Source: Spirogloea muscicola (lineage: Eukaryota; Streptophyta; Zygnematophyceae; Spirogloeales; Spirogloeaceae). From it: a stretch of 64,000 nucleotides of DNA. A program made the translations under genes and the position numbers. Below the pieces are notes generated by a model. The model saw only the letters and a list, made by a program, of their open reading frames with translations. It did no database searches and was not told the origin of the DNA. Below, piece after piece: positions 56,901 to 64,000 of the stretch. Each line of letters begins with the position of its first letter. The first letter of the stretch is position 1. Where the stretch lies: NCBI GenBank assembly GCA_009602725.1, contig WELB01000062.1, forward strand, positions 497,325-561,324, in the 5' to 3' direction.

Positions 56901-59900
56901 GCTTCAGTTAGAAGCTGATAGCAGTGCCTGGATGACAGCGAATGCATGGTGGTCCAAGTTGTCAATCAATGCAAAGCAATACTACAACTCCAGCTCAACG
57001 GGGTTGATCTGAGCAGGGTACTGTCACATGCATGATGCATCAAGCTTGCCAGTACCGTTCAGAGTGTTGGTTGGTGCAATGACTTGCAAAACGGTCACTG
57101 CTCCAAATTGGTTGCCAATGTTCAAGCTCTGACCACTCCCTCCATTCAGGATGCCACTGTCTCTCATTACGGTCGTGTAGTCAAGTCGAGTTGCTGGAGG
57201 AAGTGGAACCACGGCCGTGTTGACAAGGACACTTCCGGGCATCTTACTCAAGACAACTATCTGGCCCTGCTGCAAGCCAAGATTGTTGGCAAGAGCATTG
57301 ATGAAGTTCTGCAAGGAAGGTTCGCAGCAATGGTGAATCAGAAGCTTGCAGTTGACGCCCACAATGTCAAACTCGAAGGGGTGGCTTCAGCTAGTATGTG
57401 AGGCTTCCTCCGGGCAGAAACCAGGTTGCCTTCAAGATTCTAGATGCTGACCTGGACAATCATCAAAGGTCACACTAATCTGTGTGATCAATGATCAAGA
57501 GCATAGTCCAGGCAAGAGATTGCAAGTCGCTCACACCAAGAGGCTGTTTCTGCCAACCCCAGACCTATTAAGGGGTTTAGGGATCTCTGCTGTACCTGCT
57601 CCATGTTCTGGTCAAATTGGTTGAAGTCCATTTCCAACCTGAAGTTGGCAAACAATGGGTATATGCAGTCGCAGAGGCTGCTGTTTGGCCGTTGGATGGC
57701 GCCTGCAGAGCAACTGATGCTACAAGATGGAGAGGGGGGCGAGTTCGAACCAGATGGAGGAGGGCTGGCTGGGGTAGGAGACAAGGTGACGGGGGGAGGC
57801 GGCAATGCCAGAGCAGAGGGAGGAGATGTGCTTGATGGAGGTGATAATGGTGGAAAAGGAGAAAGCTGAGGGGGAGACGCTGAGACAACAGGGGAGGGAG
57901 TGGGAGGGGCAGGGGTCGGGGCCTGAGCAGGCCCAGGAGGGGCCTGTGCGGGACCCAGCGAGCTGCTCCCCTGCAGCCCAGGATTGCCCGATATTCTGTC
58001 GAGGCATGAAGTGACCTCTGTGAGCAGTCGCTCTTCTCTTTCTGATGGATTTTGACCCCCTACTAGTTGCAGACCTACTATCGAGTCGGACATCCTGCTG
58101 ATAGCACAATGCATACCCAGTACACCAGGATGAGATATAAACATGACATACTAAGTCAATCTCACGCCACAAGCCCGATGATGCACCATGAAGAAGCAAT
58201 TGTTGGAGACATAAATCTATTGACCCTCAACAACCTGAGATTGGAAATCTTGGTATATCCAGCTGGTATGCTGCCGCTGAAGTGGTTGTTGCGAATGTCC
58301 CTGAGGAAGGCATCAGCAATAGTGTATGTGATCAAGATGAGCACATCTTGATGGCAGGTAAAAGCAGTCCCATGCTGCCACTCCAGCCAGGAGGGGAGAG
58401 CACGCTGACTACATGCAAGCAGGAGTCCAGCGTCCGAATAATTGCCATCGGACACTAAGGTGGTCTCAGAGAGCACCATGGTTCTAATCTGCTACAGGTA
58501 ACAGGTAAGAGGCCACAGAGGAGGGTTTCTTACAGCTCCGAAAGGCCAATGGCCCCGAGGCTACTGGGAAGAGGGCCACTCAGCTGATTGTTCTGGACGG
58601 TCCTGCGGGGCACAAGCAGGGTCAACAACAAGCCTTGCATAAGACAAGTCCCATGACTCCGACTTATATTTGGGCACGGAAGATAAACAATTAAGGCTTT
58701 CTCCAAAGTACGCCTTCTGCGCTCTGACACACAATCTGGGCCTGCAGGATTGTCGCATTAGGCATTTGCAAACTCTGGCTGGGGACTAGCACCAAGGGGC
58801 CTGCACAAACAACTCAAAGACCAGCCTGCCACCACAACGGAGCCTCCCAGAAGGCATGGAAGCCCTTGGCCTGTCTCTAACATAGTCCTCAGGCAGTGGT
58901 GCGCAATGTTGGTTGCTCACAGAGGCAGTTCTGCATGTTGCGCTCATACAAGTGCTATTGTATCAACTCATCCCTTGCAGACGACGAGTACTATCGGAGC
59001 AACAAGCAGGACACAGAAGCACCAGAAGTGCTTTCTCCAGATAAGTAATCGTACAAGATGGAGAGGCTCTTGTCCCCCCCCAGCTCGTTTGGAAGTTGTC
59101 CACTCAGCTTGTTGTTTTCCAAGTGCCTGTTCATCACGCACATTTCAAGAGGATTCGTAACAAGATTAAAAGTCTCTAAGACAGTTGCGATTCGCTGGGG
59201 AGGAATCGTTGCTCATTAGGTTCTTAATACTTAAAGCTGAAAGGTCGAGATTATCCAGACTAGTGTGACATGCTAGAAGCAATCTCGCTTTGTCGCAGGA
59301 GTCTGCATGCAAGGCAATGGCCAAAATGGCGTGCAATCACTGACAGCTCTTTCAGCTTGGAGAGGCCTCCATAACTGCTGGGGATGTTGTTGCTCAAGGC
59401 ATTCGAGGCAAAGGATCTGACCAGCACCGAACAAATTATGATTGGATGTCAAAGGCAGCTCCACTTGGTAATGGGAACTTGATATTGTACCAAAGGAACA
59501 ATATTGGGTCCAATACTTCTGCACGAATGACAATTTTATAGCCACAAAATGTGCTGCTTCCTTATTATGCTGCGTGCAGCTGCAGCACCTCATCATCCAT
59601 GAGGATACTCCTTGCAAACAGAGTGCCATGCAGAAAGTCCATCTGCCAGCTCTTCATATGTGGCACTGACTTCTGACCGAGACCAACAGCTGGCTCTGGG
59701 CTCACATGAATTCCAGCTTACTGTTCTGCCCCAAGGTGGCTGGCAGCTCGCCAGTGAATTGATTGCCGTCGAAATTCCTGCAGCCAGAGAGTGCGTCTGC
59801 TTGTGAAGCGTCCACATTGACAATGAAACTGGCTAAAGAGCTGCAGTGCTGGACCTGCTTTCACTGGCATGTAACGAGGCACAGCAGGGAAAATGCAAGA

Positions 59901-61999
59901 GCAAAATGCAACGTGCGTCCTTGGCTTCACAGCTTCTTTCAAGCCAGAGGGAGCAGGCAATGAGAAGCAGGCCGTTGATTCTCACACTGTTGTCAGATTG
60001 TCGAGGCCCGCCCAGTTGTCAGGTACGCTGCCGCTTAAATTTGCATTCTGCAAGTTTCTGCCATATGGAAAGTATCATCTTGATGAGATTGCCCCAAGGG
60101 CCCAAGGCTAGCCCCTCTAGTGATATTGAATGATGGTGACAACCTTAAAGTGTCAGATTTCTCAGTACTTACAAGGTTATAAGGCTTGTGAGTGCATTGA
60201 TCTGATAAGGGATGGAGGAGCCAAGCGGATTGTTGCTCACATCACTGCACAGTGACAGGGAATGTAGTGAGAGAGACTACAGATGCTTCTAGTAGTAACA
60301 GAAATTCTGGGCTGTAGTAAACGTAACCAGTCCAAAGACTCCTGATTCCTGAAGTATAGCCAACATGGCAAGCCTGAGGGTGGGCCATTAAGGTTCAAGC
60401 ATCAGTGGTTGACTCACAGCTCCTTCAGCTGCAGCAGGCCAATCACTGAATATGGCAGGCCGCCTGTGATGTTGTTTCCATCCAGCTTCCTGATCTCAGA
60501 TGAATATGTCAGAGCCTCCAGACAACATTGCCGAAGGAGCTATGACATCCAATATGAAGCTGCATACAAATTGGACAGAGAGGTCCTGTCCAGAGAGGCT
60601 GGTGGAAGGGTGCAAAAAGGGCTTTCTTTTAATGGGCGAACAAGTAAAAGCTGGAACTCACAGTGTCTGCAGGCTTGCAAGATTCCCCACACTGTAAGAC
60701 AAGGAACCTGACAGGCCCTTGCTGCTCAAAACTCTGGACATGTCATTCGCAGTGCAGGTCAGTCCAGTGCTGCTAAGGCCCCCAATGATCAGTGCCAACA
60801 ACAGCAGCACCACATGCATACCAGCTGCTGCATTCCTTGAGCAACCTGCCATCGATTTGCCTGGTAGTATCTACATTCAAGTCCCGCCTGCTCCTCCTTC
60901 GTCCTTTACTCAAAAGCAAACCCCTCCCACCAGTGAGGCGCTGAATGGCCAGAGGCACAAACATGGAGGTGACATGCTGAGAGCGCCTGGATGATGAATC
61001 ACAGGTGACACCAACCCAGGAGCCCGAGCACGGGTCGGTATCTGCTGTCCAGCTCCGCAGTGCACGTGGGCTTGTGAACTGCCTCTGGATAGACTGCAGG
61101 TCCTGCACTGCATACAGCAGATCAAAACTGCTGTCAGGTTCTTGGACCTGTAGTCACAGTGAAGAAGTAGCCTGCAACCTCGCCTTGCTGTGTATCGGGG
61201 GCAGAAGTGGCAAAGCCAGGCCAACGTACTACGGCCTTCGAAGATTCACTGGTCCGCAATCGAACAACAGAGGGCACAGTGGGGCACTGAAGGAAGTGAT
61301 AAATTGTACTCTGTGCGCTTACATCAGCACTGTGGGGCTCTTCCCGCGCAATATCCCTCTGCAAGCTTGACCGTGCTACCAGGAGGATCGCACAAAGACC
61401 AGCTGGACATCGGGGGCACCCCCCACCATTGAAGGCCTGACCAGCGGGACAGCTCGCATCAGGTGCTCACGGCCACTACTGGATGAGCGCCCGAGGACAG
61501 GCCTTCTAATTGGCGCTCAATGAGCTGTGCATTTGCAGGTGGAGCCCAACCATCCATGCAGCCCTGACCAGCTGGCACTCACTGCTCACTTCGGGTATGC
61601 GGCGCTTCATCCAACGAGGCGTGTTCGGACTTTCAGAATCGATACAGCCTAGCCGTCGCGTCACTAAATTTGGCCAGGCTATGTCGCCTGGTCCACAAGA
61701 TCCGGGCCCAATTGTGGACAAGCAGCGACAGCCAGGGACAGGTGGCGCACTGGCTTGAACCTGGAGCGGACGGCTGAGTAGCAAGGCGGCGGCCCCTTGT
61801 GACCGGACCGGCAGTCTTCATCCCTCCCAACGGTCCGGCATGAGCAGCGGCCTGGAAGCAGTGCCCGGCCGCTTGACAGTGAAAGGCGGCAGGAGAGCGA
61901 CTCACGTTCAGTTGGGTCGAGGGCGGCCAGCGCGGGCGCAGTCGCGGAGGCCGCCAGCAGGAGGACAAGCACGGCGGCGTCGCGGGCGCAGCGAGCCAT
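53978..61999 (-). CDS. STRUBBELIG-type LRR receptor-like kinase
   Basis: Single-pass surface receptor. The start at 61999 opens with signal peptide [20 protein letters not shown], exon 61999-61906. The next exon, from 61107, has the LRR cap [20 protein letters not shown]. At least nine one-repeat exons follow, for example [19 protein letters not shown] near 60680, [15 protein letters not shown] near 60450, [13 protein letters not shown] near 59750, [14 protein letters not shown] near 59090, [13 protein letters not shown] near 58580 and [12 protein letters not shown] near 58280. A Ser/Pro-rich stalk lies near 57900-57750, a Cys-containing ectodomain at 57700-57030, and the membrane helix [20 protein letters not shown] near 56780. 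Kinase exons follow: [21 protein letters not shown] (Lys), [64 protein letters not shown] and DCG replace HRD and DFG, as in plant STRUBBELIG proteins, so the kinase is probably atypical. Stop at 53978. Not every exon was placed. Confidence 0.88.
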
Positions 62000-62105
62000 G
62001 CGGGCAAGCGGGGCGGCGCGGCCAAGTTGGCGGTCACGGTGGCGGCAAAAGCCGCCGGCGGGGCGGCATGGGGGGATGGGGGCCAACTGACCAACGGGGG
62101 CGGCT
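62000..62105. promoter_or_regulatory. Very short upstream region of the receptor gene
   Basis: Only about 105 bp separate the start codon (61999) from the family B tail at 62110. Any promoter beyond this lies within retroelement sequence. No motif can be named. Confidence 0.3.
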
Positions 62106-62300
62106 GGGGAAGAGAAAAGCGCGCCCATAGAAAAGAGGGGCTGGCCAAGCCAGCCCAAAAAAGAATGGACAATGTCCAAAGCCAAAGCAAGAGGAGCCGG
62201 AGAAAGGACTACACTACAACATACTGCAGAACACAGAAACGATGCAGAGGAAAGCTCAGTACCCACGAGTGAGCAACATCAGGTCTGAGTAGCTCGCTGC
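62106..62300 (-). mobile_element. Family B retroelement end
   Basis: ORF-end region (62265-62295), full family B 3' UTR, and tail GGGCTGGCTTGGCCAGCCCC with TATGGGCGCGCTTTTC on the minus strand. It is nearly identical to 47110-47290. Confidence 0.75.
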
Positions 62301-62465
62301 AGGGAAAGAGAAGAAGTGGCTCTCCCAATGGGGGCAAGGGCTGTGAGAAGCCAGCCCGAAAAGAATTGACAAGGTTCGAAGGGGCCAAACTACGAGCTAA
62401 GCAGCGACTGCGGGGCCTTGAGAGGCTATGGCAGAACGGGGGAGGATGGAAAGAGGCGCTCCGCC
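62301..62465 (-). mobile_element. Family A end
   Basis: 3' UTR (from about 62450) and tail ending at about 62310, followed by CTTCTTCTC. It is inserted against the family B copy, whose ORF end begins at once. Confidence 0.7.
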
Positions 62466-62561
62466 GAGACCCAGAGGCGGCGGCCATAGCACGGCCTGCG
62501 CGCGTATGGACGGCGTGGGCAAGGGGAAGAGGGGTGCAGACGGGCCCAGGGCGGCGGTTTC
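62466..62561 (-). mobile_element. Family B ORF end fragment
   Basis: On the minus strand, VHTRAGRAMAAASGSRRSAS from about 62525 to 62455 is the family B C-terminal block. It leads straight into a family A 3' UTR, an insertion or recombination joint. Confidence 0.55.
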
Positions 62562-62960
62562 GAAGAAGTGGCTCTCCCAATGGGGGCAAGGGCTGTGAGA
62601 AGCCAGCCCGAAAAGAATTGACAAGGTTCGAAGGGGCCAAACTACGAGCCAAGCAGCGACTGAGGGGCCTGAAGAGGCTATGGCAGAACGGGGGAGGATG
62701 GACCGCTTAGTAGTTACGAGTGAGGAGCCTCACATCCGACAGACTAGCTGCCGGTAAACTATCCCCCTGACGAAAGCCGGAGGCCGCAGCGAGAGCACGG
62801 CCAGCACGCAGATGCAAGGCGTGGGCCATGGACCGCTGGAGGGAGACGGACAAGCGCATACGATACACCTGAGCCCACGAGCCAGCGGCGTTGAAGTCAG
62901 CCGGCTTTCGAAGCGCGCAGCCCCGCTTTTCCCGCGCCCAGCAACATGGTCCATCCCCTG
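62562..62960 (-). mobile_element. Long family A copy
   Basis: On the minus strand, KPADFNAAGSWAQVYRMRLS, then LQRSMAHALHLRAGRALAAA and SLPAASLSDVRLLTRNY reach a stop at about 62709. The complete 3' UTR, stem-loop and CCACTTCTTC follow, ending about 62562. Upstream it joins the SINE-like head at 62965-63030 after a short gap. The RT part is missing. Confidence 0.75.
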
Positions 62961-63035
62961 AAGAGAAGGCGCGCGGTGCGCATGATATTGAAAGGGAGGC
63001 CAATTCTAGCCTTACAAATGTCCTGTTAAACTGGG
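62961..63035 (-). mobile_element. SINE-like head fragment
   Basis: On the minus strand CTAGAATTGGCCTCCC, then TTTCAATATCATGCGCACCG and CGCGCCTTC match the heads at 24233, 29615 and 46105. It runs into the family A body at 62950. Confidence 0.55.
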
Positions 63036-63119
63036 TAACGAGCTGGCTAATGGGGAACACTATCCCCGAGTGACCACATGCATATCTGACATTGTGTGGG
63101 GGCCCCAATTCCACCCATC

Positions 63120-63680
63120 AGATGAAGAGCTCGCCCATTGAGAATAGGGGCTGGAAAAAGCCAGCCCAAAAAAGAATGAACAAAGGACGAGAAGAATTCC
63201 ACCCATCGGCCGTTTCCCACTTTCAGGAAGAAGTGGCTCTCCCAATGGGGGCAAGGGCTGTGAGAAGCCAGCCCGAAAAGAATAAACCCCACTTTCAGGA
63301 AGGGCTCGCCCATTGAAGAAGAAGTGGCTCTCCCAATGGGGGCAAGGGCTGTGAGAAGCCAGCCCGAAAAGAATTGACAAGGTTCGAAGCGGCCAAACTA
63401 CGAGCTACTGCATGAGCTACGCAGCGACTGCGGGGCCTGAAGAGGCTATGGCAGAACGGGGGAGGATGGACCACTCAGTAGTTACGAGTGAGGAGCCTCA
63501 CATCCGACAGACTAGCTGCCGGAATACTATCCCCCTGACGAAAGCCAAAGGCCGCAGCGAGAGCACGGCCAGCACGCAGATGCAAGGCGTGGGCCATGGA
63601 CCGCTAATTGAGGATAGGGGCTGGAAAAGAAAGAAGTGGCACTCCCGATGGGGTCAAGGGCTGTGAAAAGCCAGCCTCTC
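63120..63680 (-). mobile_element. Stack of family A and C ends
   Basis: On the minus strand there is one family A end with ORF tail, UTR and stem-loop (63600-63320). A tail-only family A piece (63282-63229) and a family C tail (63195-63125) follow. Two shorter relics lie at 63605-63680. Identical 20-base stretches (CACTTTCAGGAAG) flank the inner family A tail, which may be a target-site duplication or a recombination scar. Confidence 0.65.
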
Positions 63681-64000
63681 CTTCAAGGGCTGTGCAAAGC
63701 CAGCCCGAAAAAGAATGGACAATGTCCAAAGCCCCTTCGAACCTTCGAACCTTCGTTAATTTTTTCGGGCTGGCTTCTCACAGCCCTTGCCCCCATTGGG
63801 AGAGCCACTTCTTCGAAAAAGAATTGACGAAGGTTCGAAGGGGCCAATTGATGGAGAGGCCTAAAAGAAAGTGCTCGCCCATAGAGAAGAGGAGCTGGCA
63901 AAGCCAGCCCAAAAAAGAATGGACAATGTCCAAAGCCAAGCCTTAAAAGCGCTAAAGCAGCTATGAAGGGACCTGAAGATGCTATGTCAAAACGGGGTGT
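63681..64000. mobile_element. Family A tail (+) and family B tail (-)
   Basis: 63725-63814 (+) is a family A 3' UTR end (AACCTTCGTTAATTT), stem-loop and terminus. 63865-63945 (-) is a family B tail (GGGCTGGCTTTGCCAGCTCC). Their ends face each other. The window stops inside another copy. Confidence 0.65.

Overview
The window looks like nuclear DNA of a green alga, probably a trebouxiophyte chlorophyte (inference). Coding exons are short, split by many GT-AG introns and moderately GC-rich. The proteins are of plant type: a BAT1-like amino-acid permease, a plastid NEET iron-sulfur protein, a DUF1517 plastid protein, a plant-type GATA finger and a STRUBBELIG-like LRR receptor kinase. No rRNA, tRNA, CRISPR array or prokaryotic operon was recognised.

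Layout: 1-122 is poly-T. 123-1332 (+) is the 3' part of TAF13, convergent with a BAT1-like permease at 2520-6381 (-). 6600-12400 is a block of retroelement remains that includes a broken Ty3/gypsy-like fossil. 13370-14614 (-) is an intronless BTB protein. About 16206-20910 (-) is a kinesin-light-chain-like TPR protein with plastid-targeting features; its 3' end lies in an old local duplication. 20990-25130 is repeats. 25326-26242 (+) is NEET. 26860-30060 is repeats. 30242-31524 (+) is a DUF1517 protein. 33597-about 36690 (+) is the GPI-anchor enzyme subunit PIG-Q/GPI1. 37780-38690 is an array of element tails. 39046-44671 (+) is a MINDY/FAM63 deubiquitinase. 44750-48500 is repeats. 49468-51897 (-) is a GATA factor with a B-box-like N-terminus. 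52090-53950 is repeats. 53978-61999 (-) is the STRUBBELIG-type receptor. 62100-64000 is repeats again.

The host genes are ordinary, unlinked housekeeping, signalling and plastid genes. The distinctive content is the repeat fraction, roughly a third of the window. It consists of 5'-truncated remains of several related retroelement families. Each ends in a small stem-loop of the form GGCTGG...CCAGCC, about 25 more bases, and often a short CTT-rich run. The families share an ORF that ends in S-D-x-R-L-L-T/S-R-G/N-Y-stop, and a SINE-like head segment is joined to different tails. Tail-only arrays, and the position of tails just upstream of start codons, are the observations I would pursue first.

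Exon borders were chosen by eye from reading frame, splice consensus and family similarity. They are good for TAF13, BAT1 (except exon 7), NEET, DUF1517, MINDY and the GATA exons, and only partial for the TPR, PIG-Q and receptor genes.
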